Of a stretch of 39,714 bases of DNA, positions 15,760 through 22,749 are shown one piece after another (the first letter of the stretch is position 1; every line of letters starts with the position of its first letter). The notes below the pieces were generated by a model that saw nothing but the letters and a program-made list of their open reading frames with translations, did not search any database and was not told where the DNA came from. Origin of the DNA: Azonexus sp. (lineage in GTDB: Bacteria > Pseudomonadota > Gammaproteobacteria > Burkholderiales > Rhodocyclaceae); contig JAITMS010000132.1 in assembly GCA_031277255.1 (NCBI GenBank), positions 1-39,714 of the forward strand, written 5' to 3'. Made by a program: the position numbers and the translations under genes.

Positions 15760-16937
15760 TCCTTCAGCGCGGCGAGACGCTGCCGCGCCGCCTCGGGGTC
15801 AAAAGCCGCCAGCCGCCGCCCGGCGGCTTCGAGCGCCAGCCGGTAATGCTGGGCGGCCGGACGGGGCTGGCGCAACTGATCGAGGCTGACCGCCAGATTG
15901 AACAGATAGTCCGGGTTGCCGGGATCGGCGGCGACAGCGTTGAAATAGCAGGGCTGGGCTTCCGGCCAGCGTTGCTGGCGGGCGGAGAGATTGCCGAGGG
16001 CAAAGTTGAGTTCCGCCGATTGCGGCTGGGCGGCGAGCAGCGTTTTCAGGCGGCTTTCGGCCACTTGCGCCTCGCCTTGGGCGGCGCGGCTGGAGAGCGC
16101 CGCCGCCTGCGCTGCCGGATTGGCCGGATCAGCCGCCAGCGCGCGCTGGCGCCAGTTTTCGGCATCGCTGAAATCGCCCTGGCGCTGGGCGATGGCGGCC
16201 AGCGCCAGGAGGGCGTCGGTCTGCTGTGGATCGCGGCGCACGACCTTGCGGAAAGACTGGCTGGCCCCTTCGAGATCGCCTGCCTGCAAGCGGGCATGGG
16301 CGTCGACGAGATCGGCGTCGAGGCGCGGCGTCGGCGTCAGCCGGAGCGGCGGCGGGGCGGCGGGCGCAGATGGGGCAGCGGGCGCGGCGCGGCGCGGGGG
16401 CGTTGCCGTCGGCGGCGTGGCGGCTTCCCCGGCAGTCGTCGGCGGCAAGGGCGGCGCGTCAGGCAAGATCGCCTTGGGCGAAGCGCCGCCGCCGACCGCT
16501 GGCGGCGGTGCTTGGGGCGGCGCGGCGGGTAGTCGGGCGGTTGGGGCGAGCGGGGCAGCCGGGTTGAGGCTGTTGACCTGATACCAGACGTAGCCGCCGA
16601 TGCCAAGACCGGCCAGCAGCAGGACGCCAAGACTCAACCAGAGCAGGCGGCGCTTATCAGCGGCGGCTTCCGGCGGGGCGACATAGGGGGGCGGGCTGCT
16701 GGCGGCAGCCGGGGCGTAGGCGGGCGCTGCGGGCGGCGGGCGGGGCGGCGGCGCGGCGTGGGCCAGTTCCGCGTCGACGGCGGCGAGATGTTGCGCCAGG
16801 TCGGGCAGCGGGCGGGCGGCGCGGGGCAATGGCTCAAGGCTGAGGCCGCTGTCGTCAGCCGCCGCATCGCCGCCGCTTTCCTGGCGGGCGGCTTTGCTTG
16901 CTTCGGCCCGTTTCAGGGCGTCCATCAACAGGCTCAT
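15756..16937 (-). CDS. mshN: MshN-like membrane-anchored TPR protein
   Basis: The 393-residue product begins MSLLMDALKRAEASKAARQ, a motif shared by many MshN/GspB-like proteins. A Pro/Ala-rich cytoplasmic stretch, one membrane helix (about residues 97-117, LLWLSLGVLLLAGLGIGGYV) and a very Pro/Ala-rich linker (about 125-205) follow. The C-terminal half (about 208-390) holds tandem tetratricopeptide repeats, such as HARLQAGDLEGASQSFRKVV. It probably scaffolds secretin or pilus assembly in the periplasm. It overlaps mshE by 4 bp and starts 9 bp after mshL. Confidence 0.8.
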   Translation of the reverse strand: MSLLMDALKRAEASKAARQESGGDAAADDSGLSLEPLPRAARPLPDLAQHLAAVDAELAHAAPPPRPPPAAPAYAPAAASSPPPYVAPPEAAADKRRLLWLSLGVLLLAGLGIGGYVWYQVNSLNPAAPLAPTARLPAAPPQAPPPAVGGGASPKAILPDAPPLPPTTAGEAATPPTATPPRRAAPAAPSAPAAPPPLRLTPTPRLDADLVDAHARLQAGDLEGASQSFRKVVRRDPQQTDALLALAAIAQRQGDFSDAENWRQRALAADPANPAAQAAALSSRAAQGEAQVAESRLKTLLAAQPQSAELNFALGNLSARQQRWPEAQPCYFNAVAADPGNPDYLFNLAVSLDQLRQPRPAAQHYRLALEAAGRRLAAFDPEAARQRLAALKE

Positions 16938-16946
16938 GGCGAACGC

Positions 16947-18773
16947 TCAATGACTGGGGGCGATGTTGAAAGGCTGCGCTTCATTCGGCTGGGCGAAGAA
17001 GTCGCTGCCGGGCAGATAGGGGCGCAGACGGGCGTAATCGCCGTCGAGGCCGGGATCGCGGATGACGACGGGGCGCAGCAAAATGACCAGTTCGGTTTTT
17101 TGCGCCTGATTGTTGCGGTTGTTGACCAGTTCGCCAACCAGCGGAATCTGGCCGAGCAGCGGCAGGCGCTGGTTCTGGTAATCGACCTTGTCTTCCATCA
17201 GGCCGCCGAGCACGGCAATGCTGCCGCTCGTGATGCGCATCACCGATTCGATTTCCTTGGTGCGGATGACCGGCACCAGATTCTGGATGGTCGTGGTCGT
17301 CTGGCCGTTGTTGACCCGCAGATTGGGGTTCGGGTCCTGGATGACATTGGCCACCGAGGTGATGGTCGGACGGATGTTGAGGGTGATCGTATCGTTGTCG
17401 CTGATCTGCGGCGTGACGCTGACGACGAGGCCGACCGACACCGACTGCGGCGTCGTCGTATAGGTAATCAGCGAGCCGACATTGGCGGTATTGGTGGTGT
17501 CGGCCTTGACGTTGAAATAGACGTAGTTTTCGACCACCTTGAGCAGCGCCGTCTGGTTGTTCATCACCGACAGGCGCGGGCTGGACAGCACCTTGGTTGT
17601 GCCAAAGGTATTGAACAGGGTGACCAGCGCCGCCGGGTCGTTGTTGCGGCTGTAGGAGAGGTTCACCGCGTTGGCGGTCAAGGTGTCGCCGATGAAGGAG
17701 AAAGCGCCGCCCCTGACCAGGCTGCTCCAGTTGATGCCTTGCTGGTAGCCGTCGTTCAGGGTGACTTCAATGATGGTCGCTTCGATCAGAACCTGGCGGC
17801 GGGCGGCATGGGTAACGCGGTCGAGAAATTCCTGGATGCGGTCATGCTGGCGCTGCGTCGCGCGGACGGTGACGACGCCGGTTTCCGGGTGGATGATGAC
17901 CGAGGCGGCTTCGCGGAAGGTGCTGGTGCGATAGACCGCCGTGCCGCTCCGCTGGCTGTTGCTGGCCGGGGCGGGGTTGGCCTGCAAGACGTTGCTGATA
18001 TTCCGGGCGGCGTTTCGCCCCGCGATGGGCAGCGCCGCCGTGCCGCTGGCGGCGTGCTCGGCGCTTTCTTCGACAATCGTTTCGCTGGAGCCTTCGGGCA
18101 GAATCTTGTCGGTTTCGCGCAGCAAATCCTTGATGTTGTTTTCCAGCGACTCCCAGAAGCGGCTTTTTGAGCTGTTCTCGATTTGCGTGCTGGAAACATT
18201 GCCGCTCGCGTCATTGATGTTGCCGCTGCCGTAATTGCCGACGCCGGTGGCGATCTGGCTGTTGGTCGAGACGGTGGCGGTGACGCTGCGCGACATGTTC
18301 ACGTAATCGACCTGATAATGCTTCAAGAAGGGCGAATCAGGCATCACCGACAGATTCGGCCCGTCGATCTCGAAGCGCATATCGACTTGCCGGGCGAGGC
18401 GGCTGAGAATCTGCGGCAAGGTCTGGTCAATGGCGTTGAGCGAGACGACGCCGGTGATGCCGGGGTGAATATCGACATTGACCTTGGCGTCGCGCGCCAG
18501 AGCGAACAGGAGGTCATGCACCGGCACGTTGTTGACGACCACGCTGTAGGTTTCCAGCCTGGCCTGCGGACGCGGCGCGGGCAGGGCCAGGGTCTGCTGC
18601 ACCGGGGCCGGAATGGGAGCCGATACAGGAGCCGGGGCCGCGCCAGGCGGCTCGCTCGCCTCGCCGCCAAGATGGCCCTTCAGCGGCTCGCGCGGAACCG
18701 GAGCCGAACAGGCGGCCAGCAGCGCCGCTGCCAGCAGGACAATGATCGTTCTCCGGGAATCCCCGATGGTCAT
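16947..18773 (-). CDS. mshL: MshL, outer-membrane secretin lipoprotein
   Basis: This 608-residue secretin forms the outer-membrane channel through which the pilus passes. The signal peptide ends in a lipobox LLAAC (C22), so it is probably lipid-anchored. A Pro-rich stretch, an STN/N0-like domain (about residues 70-150, with YSVVVNNVPVHDLLFALARD) and a Ser/Asn-rich linker follow. The secretin core (about 340-580) has the hallmarks VLSSPRLSVMNNQTALLKV and a late segment GSIAVLGGLMEDK followed by PLLGQIPLVGELV. A GAGAGAGGGG-like purine stretch lies upstream of the ATG. It is separated from mshM by 213 bp of repeats, so it may have its own transcript. Confidence 0.92.
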   Translation of the reverse strand: MTIGDSRRTIIVLLAAALLAACSAPVPREPLKGHLGGEASEPPGAAPAPVSAPIPAPVQQTLALPAPRPQARLETYSVVVNNVPVHDLLFALARDAKVNVDIHPGITGVVSLNAIDQTLPQILSRLARQVDMRFEIDGPNLSVMPDSPFLKHYQVDYVNMSRSVTATVSTNSQIATGVGNYGSGNINDASGNVSSTQIENSSKSRFWESLENNIKDLLRETDKILPEGSSETIVEESAEHAASGTAALPIAGRNAARNISNVLQANPAPASNSQRSGTAVYRTSTFREAASVIIHPETGVVTVRATQRQHDRIQEFLDRVTHAARRQVLIEATIIEVTLNDGYQQGINWSSLVRGGAFSFIGDTLTANAVNLSYSRNNDPAALVTLFNTFGTTKVLSSPRLSVMNNQTALLKVVENYVYFNVKADTTNTANVGSLITYTTTPQSVSVGLVVSVTPQISDNDTITLNIRPTITSVANVIQDPNPNLRVNNGQTTTTIQNLVPVIRTKEIESVMRITSGSIAVLGGLMEDKVDYQNQRLPLLGQIPLVGELVNNRNNQAQKTELVILLRPVVIRDPGLDGDYARLRPYLPGSDFFAQPNEAQPFNIAPSH

Positions 18774-18835
18774 CGGTTTGTTGCCCCTCTCTCACGCTCA
18801 GACTCGACCCGGCCTGAATAGCGGCGATGCTAGCA

Positions 18836-18870
18836 CATCAGAGGACAGAGGACGGATGACAGAGGACAGA
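18836..18870. repeat. short direct repeat of CAGAGGACAG units
   Basis: Several imperfect copies of CAGAGGACAGAGGAC lie head to tail just upstream of the mshL start. A CTGTCCTCAG (18981-18990) beyond the neighbouring inverted repeat is complementary to part of a unit. With the repeat at 18909-18981 it fills the gap between mshM and mshL. No gene is visible in this gap. Confidence 0.5.
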
Positions 18871-18908
18871 TTTGTGTTCAGTGGTCTGTTTTTTATCCTC
18901 AGCCTCTC

Positions 18909-18981
18909 GTAGGGCGGATCTTGACCCGCCAGCCAAAATCAATATTTGATCTTGGGCGGCGCGGGTCGAGACCCGCCCTAC
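18909..18981. repeat. inverted repeat GTAGGGCGG...CCGCCCTAC
   Basis: GTAGGGCGGATCTTGACCC (from 18909) is matched in reverse complement by GGGTCGAGACCCGCCCTAC (ending 18981), with about two mismatches over 21 bp and a loop of about 30 bp. As RNA it would be a strong stem just after the mshM stop. Similar GTAGGGCGGGTC repeats are widespread intergenic elements in proteobacteria; no transposase accompanies this one. Confidence 0.65.
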
Positions 18982-18986
18982 TGTCC

Positions 18987-20324
18987 TCAGTTCAGCCGCG
19001 AAACCTGACGCGGGAAGGGTTGTGCCGCCTTGATCGATTCCGGCAGGGCGAGCATGGCGGCGGTGGCGGCGGCGCGGTCGGGGAAGTCGCCGTAGATGAC
19101 GCCGACGCGGTCGCGGCCGGAGAGGCTGGAGCGGTAGGCGCGGACTTCTTCCGGGTCGAGCGCCTCGGTGACGCGGGCGATAAAACCTTCGATCTGGCCG
19201 GTGTTGATGGCGTCGGTCGAGAGTAACTGGATGAAGTAGTGACGCGACGGGGCGTTTTTGATCCAGTCGTCGTATTGCGCCATGTGCTGCCGGGTCAGCG
19301 GCCCGAAGCGCAGGTTGGCCGGGGCGGGCGCTGTGACGAAGCCCGGCGGGCTGGGCGGCGCGGGGCGGACGGCGGGGGCAGCCGGGGCGTTGTCAGCGCC
19401 GCTGCGGATGCCGATGGCAAAAGCCAGAACGAGCAGCATGACGGCCAGCAGACTGCCCGCCAGAATCCCCGGCAGGGCGCGGCTGGCGGCTGCCGACTCA
19501 GGGCGATGGAGGGGGGCGAAGCGGGCGTCCTCGACGGCGCTGGCGACATCGCTCGCGTCGACTTGCCGACTGCCGCGCGAGTAGGCGGCGAGCAGGGCCT
19601 TGTCGGCGAGAATGTTGATCCGCCGCGAGAGTCCTTCGGAGACTTCGGCGATCCGGCGCACGGCGTCCCCGGCAAAGAGGCTCTCGCCGTGATGTCCGGC
19701 AGTGGCGAGGCGGAATTCGAGATAAGCGGCGACATCGTCGGGCTTCAGGGGACTCAGGTTGAAGTGCTGGGTGATGCGCTCGCGCAACGGGCGCATGTCG
19801 TTGGCGGCGAGCCGGTCGTCGAGTTCCGGCTGGCCGAAAAGGACGATTTGCAGGAGCTTGGTCGATTTGGCTTCGAGATTGGAGAGGAGACGGATTTCTT
19901 CCAGCGAATCCGCCGGCATGGCATGGGCTTCATCAATCAGGACGACAACCTTGCGGCCTTCGGCGTAACGCGCGATCAGCGTTTCCTGCACGGCCCGCAT
20001 CAGCGCGTGCGGCGCTTTGTCCGCCGCCGGGATGCCGAGTTCGTCGGCGATGGCGCCGAGCATGTCGTGGCGCGACAGCGAGGGCGTGGCGATGTAGAGG
20101 CTGTCGATATGGGCGGGCAGGCGTTCGAGCAGCATCCGGCAGAGCATCGTCTTGCCGCTGCCGACTTCGCCAGTGACCTTGATGATGCCTTCGTCATGGC
20201 TGACGGCGTAGATCAGCGCCTCGAGCGTCGGGCCGCGGTTGGCCCCGGTGAAGAAATAATCGGTATGCGGCGTGATGCGAAAAGGCGGCTCGCGCAGTCC
20301 GAAATGTTCCAGATACAGGCTCAT
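18987..20324 (-). CDS. mshM: MshM, ExeA-like AAA ATPase with C-terminal SPOR domain
   Basis: The 445-residue product begins MSLYLEHFGLREPPFRITPH, the typical opening of ExeA/MshM ATPases. Walker A GEVGSGKT is at residues 52-59 and Walker B VVLIDEAHA near 126-133. A membrane helix follows at about 290-312 (GILAGSLLAVMLLVLAFAIG). The periplasmic C-terminus (about 365-445, HYFIQLLSTD onward) is a SPOR-type peptidoglycan-binding domain. ExeA-type proteins use ATP and murein binding to place the secretin. The frame extends 60 codons upstream, but the ATG at 20324 matches the family start. It overlaps a possible 43-codon ORF (ATGA). Confidence 0.9.
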   Translation of the reverse strand: MSLYLEHFGLREPPFRITPHTDYFFTGANRGPTLEALIYAVSHDEGIIKVTGEVGSGKTMLCRMLLERLPAHIDSLYIATPSLSRHDMLGAIADELGIPAADKAPHALMRAVQETLIARYAEGRKVVVLIDEAHAMPADSLEEIRLLSNLEAKSTKLLQIVLFGQPELDDRLAANDMRPLRERITQHFNLSPLKPDDVAAYLEFRLATAGHHGESLFAGDAVRRIAEVSEGLSRRINILADKALLAAYSRGSRQVDASDVASAVEDARFAPLHRPESAAASRALPGILAGSLLAVMLLVLAFAIGIRSGADNAPAAPAVRPAPPSPPGFVTAPAPANLRFGPLTRQHMAQYDDWIKNAPSRHYFIQLLSTDAINTGQIEGFIARVTEALDPEEVRAYRSSLSGRDRVGVIYGDFPDRAAATAAMLALPESIKAAQPFPRQVSRLN

Positions 20325-20452
20325 CGGCGGTTCCCGCTTTGCAGGCGGTTGTACGAGGTGGCGCGGTTGATGCCGGAACGGCAGGCGGCGCGGCCGGGCG
20401 ATTCGGCAATCAGCAGCAGGGGCTTGGCGGCAGACAAGGCGGCAGCGTCCAT
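20321..20452 (-). CDS. possible 43-residue leader ORF coupled to mshM
   Basis: From ATG 20452 a short frame encodes 43 residues and stops in a 4-bp overlap with the mshM start. It lies just downstream of a perfect TATAAT box (20472-20467), so the message would begin only about 8 nt before it, nearly leaderless. The C-terminal part AACRSGINRATSYNRLQSG resembles the recognition helix of Fis/NtrC-type helix-turn-helix domains (Gly-Ile-x-Arg-x-Thr-x-Tyr). It may be a real small protein, a translational leader for mshM, or chance. No Shine-Dalgarno is visible. Confidence 0.35.
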   Translation of the reverse strand: MDAAALSAAKPLLLIAESPGRAACRSGINRATSYNRLQSGNRR

Positions 20453-20466
20453 GAAAGATGCGCCCG

Positions 20467-20496
20467 ATTATAGCCGCGCCCCAAGCGCAATTTTTA
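20467..20496 (-). promoter_or_regulatory. probable promoter of the pilus cluster
   Basis: A consensus TATAAT lies on the minus strand at 20472-20467, 14 bp before the leader ORF and about 140 bp before mshM. No good -35 is present at 16-18 bp; the region there is an A-rich stretch on the minus strand (20496-20490). The promoter may therefore need an activator. This is notable because a cAMP-producing enzyme is encoded in the same cluster, but no clear CRP site was found. Confidence 0.5.
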
Positions 20497-20675
20497 TGAT
20501 TCATGTTTGAGCTTGTGGATCAACTGACCGATGACGCCGAGCGAAATCGGATCGAGGCCGGTAAACGGCTCGTCGTACATGACCAGCATGGGATCGAGCG
20601 CCACCGCCAGCGCCGCGCCATGCCGCCGGAAAGCTCGCCCGGCATATCGGCATGTTCGCGGATCGAAAAACCCAT
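20494..20675 (-). pseudogene. decayed inverted fragment of a second mlaF
   Basis: Read on the minus strand, this stretch matches an internal part of mlaF (from about the FPIREHTDMP region to VIGQLIRKL) located 5 kb away on the plus strand. Two deletions break it. A 75-bp in-frame loss falls between two CATGCCGG-like direct repeats. A 13-bp loss after GGMARR shifts the frame. In the last 34 codons six of the eight differing codons are synonymous, so the source copy evolved under selection before decay. The Walker A part is missing, so no ABC ATPase can be made. Homology stops near 20505, then a TAA follows at 20494-20496. Confidence 0.88.
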
Positions 20676-20765
20676 CTTGCATTTCGATCATACATATCGC
20701 ATAATTCGCACATAAATTATAAAAACAATAAAAATGCTAGAGGATCATTTGAGGAGGGTACGCTC

Positions 20766-22274
20766 ATGGCAAACGACACCAGCAGCTTCAACGCGTTCTA
20801 CCGTCAGGCCGACCGCACGATGCTCGGCATCCTGTGGTTCAGCCTGCTGTGCAGCATCGGCATCGGCTTCGTCCACAACACCTTTTGGCAGAGTCTGCTC
20901 GTCGGCGGCGGAACGGTCGCGCTGCTGACCGCCATTCAGCCGGTTCTGGCGGGCCGCCGTCTGATGCGCTGCCTGATCGCCGTCGGCTTCATGGTCATGG
21001 CGGCCTTGCAGATCAACCAGATGCACGGCATGGTCGAAATGCACTTCGGCATCTTCGTCCTGCTCGCCATGCTCAGCTTCTACCGCGACTGGCTACCCAT
21101 TGTGGTCGGCGCGGCGGTTATCGCCGTGCATCATCTGCTCTTTCATGTTCTTCAGCATACCGGCTGGCCGGTTTATGTTCTGCCCGGTCACCACGGCATC
21201 GGGGTCATCCTCGTCCATGCCGCCTATGTCGTCGTCGAGGCAGCGATCCTGGTTTACCTGGCGACCCGCAGCCATGCCGAGGCGCGCCAGAGCAATCAAC
21301 TGATCGCCAAACTGAGCGGCGTCGCCAGCCAGATGCAGAGCGGAAAGGCTGCGGCAAGCGGCGAGAAACTATCCCTGGTCGACCGCTTCGACAGTTTTTT
21401 CAACCAGCTTGCCGCCCTCGTCAGCGGCGTCGCCAGCGAAGGACGCAGCCTGGGACGGCTTGGCGTCGAACTGTCGGGGATGAACGATGCGCTGAAGGTT
21501 GGCGCCCAGCAGCAGCTTGCTGAAGTCAGACAGATGAGCGAGCGCGTCAACGCTATGGGCGCGGCCATGAGCGGCATTGACGAGCGCCTGCGAACCATGG
21601 ACGAGGGCGCCCAACGCGCAACCGATCACGTCAAACGCGGCGGCAGCGCCGTCGACGACGCGCTGGCCGAGGTTCAACGGCTGGCGGCGCTGATGACCGA
21701 CACCGACGCCACGGTTCGGGAACTGGCCAGCCAGGCCGAGCAGGTCAGCAAGGTTCTCGATGTCATTCGCGGCATTGCCGGACAGACCAATCTGCTGGCT
21801 TTGAACGCCGCCATTGAAGCGGCCCGCGCTGGCGAGCAGGGCCGGGGTTTTGCGGTCGTCGCCGACGAGGTGCGCACCCTGGCCAGCCAGACCGCGACAT
21901 CGACCGAGGAAATCCAGCAGATCATCGAAAATCTGCAAAAGGGCAGCCAGCTCGCCGTCAGCAGCACTAGGGACAGCCTCGCCGGGGCCGAGCGCAGCGT
22001 CGCCGACAGCCAGCGCGCCGCCGATCTGCTGCATCAGGCGGTGGCGGATATTGCCAATGTCAACGTCCTCAGCCGGATGATCGCCTCGACCACGGATGAG
22101 CAGCGCCAGGCTTCCGCCCTGGTCAGCGCCAGCCTTGAGGCGGTCCAGCAGATCGCCGCTGACGCGGCGAAGAATGTCGACAGCCTGAGCGAAAACAGCG
22201 CCCATCTGCCGACCCTGGCCGAGCGGCTGGAATCGCTCAACCAGACGTTCATGGCGCCGGAATTCGCAAGCTGA
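20766..22274 (+). CDS. methyl-accepting chemotaxis-type protein with histidine-rich membrane sensor
   Basis: The 502-residue receptor has five to six membrane helices in residues 20-170 and no large periplasmic domain. The membrane part contains [19 protein letters not shown] and [13 protein letters not shown], a histidine-containing pattern seen in several bacterial signalling proteins. The cytoplasmic part is a long coiled coil with the conserved receptor tip ([20 protein letters not shown], then [17 protein letters not shown]). ATG 20766 follows a strong GAGGAGG. It should signal to CheA/CheW, but no che genes are in the window. The stimulus is unknown; the histidines suggest metal or haem binding, as inference only. 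It follows the mlaF remnant, on the opposite strand. Confidence 0.9.
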   Translation: MANDTSSFNAFYRQADRTMLGILWFSLLCSIGIGFVHNTFWQSLLVGGGTVALLTAIQPVLAGRRLMRCLIAVGFMVMAALQINQMHGMVEMHFGIFVLLAMLSFYRDWLPIVVGAAVIAVHHLLFHVLQHTGWPVYVLPGHHGIGVILVHAAYVVVEAAILVYLATRSHAEARQSNQLIAKLSGVASQMQSGKAAASGEKLSLVDRFDSFFNQLAALVSGVASEGRSLGRLGVELSGMNDALKVGAQQQLAEVRQMSERVNAMGAAMSGIDERLRTMDEGAQRATDHVKRGGSAVDDALAEVQRLAALMTDTDATVRELASQAEQVSKVLDVIRGIAGQTNLLALNAAIEAARAGEQGRGFAVVADEVRTLASQTATSTEEIQQIIENLQKGSQLAVSSTRDSLAGAERSVADSQRAADLLHQAVADIANVNVLSRMIASTTDEQRQASALVSASLEAVQQIAADAAKNVDSLSENSAHLPTLAERLESLNQTFMAPEFAS

Positions 22275-22395
22275 GATGGCGCTCGCCGAAGCCGGGCCAT
22301 CGTTTGAGTTCGTTTATAGCCATTCAAGTTAACCATCAGACGAATGAAAGCCTTTGATGTGGGGCACGATAGATCAAGCGCCTTGGCCGAATCGT

Positions 22396-22449
22396 CCCTC
22401 TCCCACGAGCCTGTCCTGAGCTTTGTCGAAGGAGGGAGAGGGGCTTTTT
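22396..22449 (+). terminator. terminator-like hairpin made of a nested repeat
   Basis: CCCTCTCCC (22396-22404) pairs with GGGAGAGGG (22434-22442) and is followed by a T-run (22445-22449). The loop is itself a degenerate unit of the other repeat family (CCTGAGCTTTGTCGAAGG, 22415-22432). It lies 120 bp after the chemoreceptor stop and could end that transcript. No gene is seen from 22275 to 22749; that stretch holds this hairpin and the repeats listed next. Confidence 0.6.
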
Positions 22450-22507
22450 ACGGCAGCCTTCAGGAAGGGAAGCGCAAGCATAGCCGCCCATGCTGATCTG
22501 ATTTATT

Positions 22508-22664
22508 TTTAGAGCGGTTTTGATTCAAGTGCATACACACCCCGATACCGTTCGGGCTGAGCTTGTCGAAGCCCGGTTCAAGCCTCCGTTCCTCTCTCCG
22601 CACCGTCCTTCGACAAGCTCAGGACGAACGGGAGTGTAAGGACTTGAACATAAAATGCTCTAGA
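22508..22664. mobile_element. MITE-like element enclosing a REP-like inverted pair
   Basis: Imperfect terminal arms of about 31 bp, TTTAGAGCGGTTTTGATTCA at the left (22508 onward) and TAAAATGCTCTAGA at the right end (to 22664), are inverted relative to each other. They enclose two REP-like units in opposite orientation: CCGTTCGGGCTGAGCTTGTC (22548 onward) and CTTCGACAAGCTCAGGACGA (22608 onward). No open frame fits a transposase. The design recurs at 24942-25116 and partly at 31550-31674. Confidence 0.6.
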
Positions 22665-22680
22665 GCGGCTATATATCAGG

Positions 22681-22735
22681 CGAAGGGCGGTACGGAGGAT
22701 GAAACGGGCTTCGACAGGCTCAGCCCGAACGGGGC
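22681..22735. repeat. truncated REP-like pair
   Basis: The right unit GGCTTCGACAGGCTCAGCCC (from 22708) is complete. Of the left unit only CGAAGGGCGG remains, at 22681. The intervening GGATGAAACGG matches the loop sequence of the pair at 31550-31624. It lies just past the stop codon of the PAS-GGDEF-EAL gene and could form its 3' hairpin. Confidence 0.6.
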
Positions 22736-22749
22736 TTCTCCCGTTTCGG

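Noticed and set aside
16758-18170. 470-codon plus-strand frame opposite mshN and mshL
   Set aside because: It crosses two well-supported genes on the other strand and shows no domain; rejected as a shadow.
20494-20691. A short functional ABC ATPase gene
   Set aside because: Walker A is missing and a frameshift follows the signature motif; it is a remnant.
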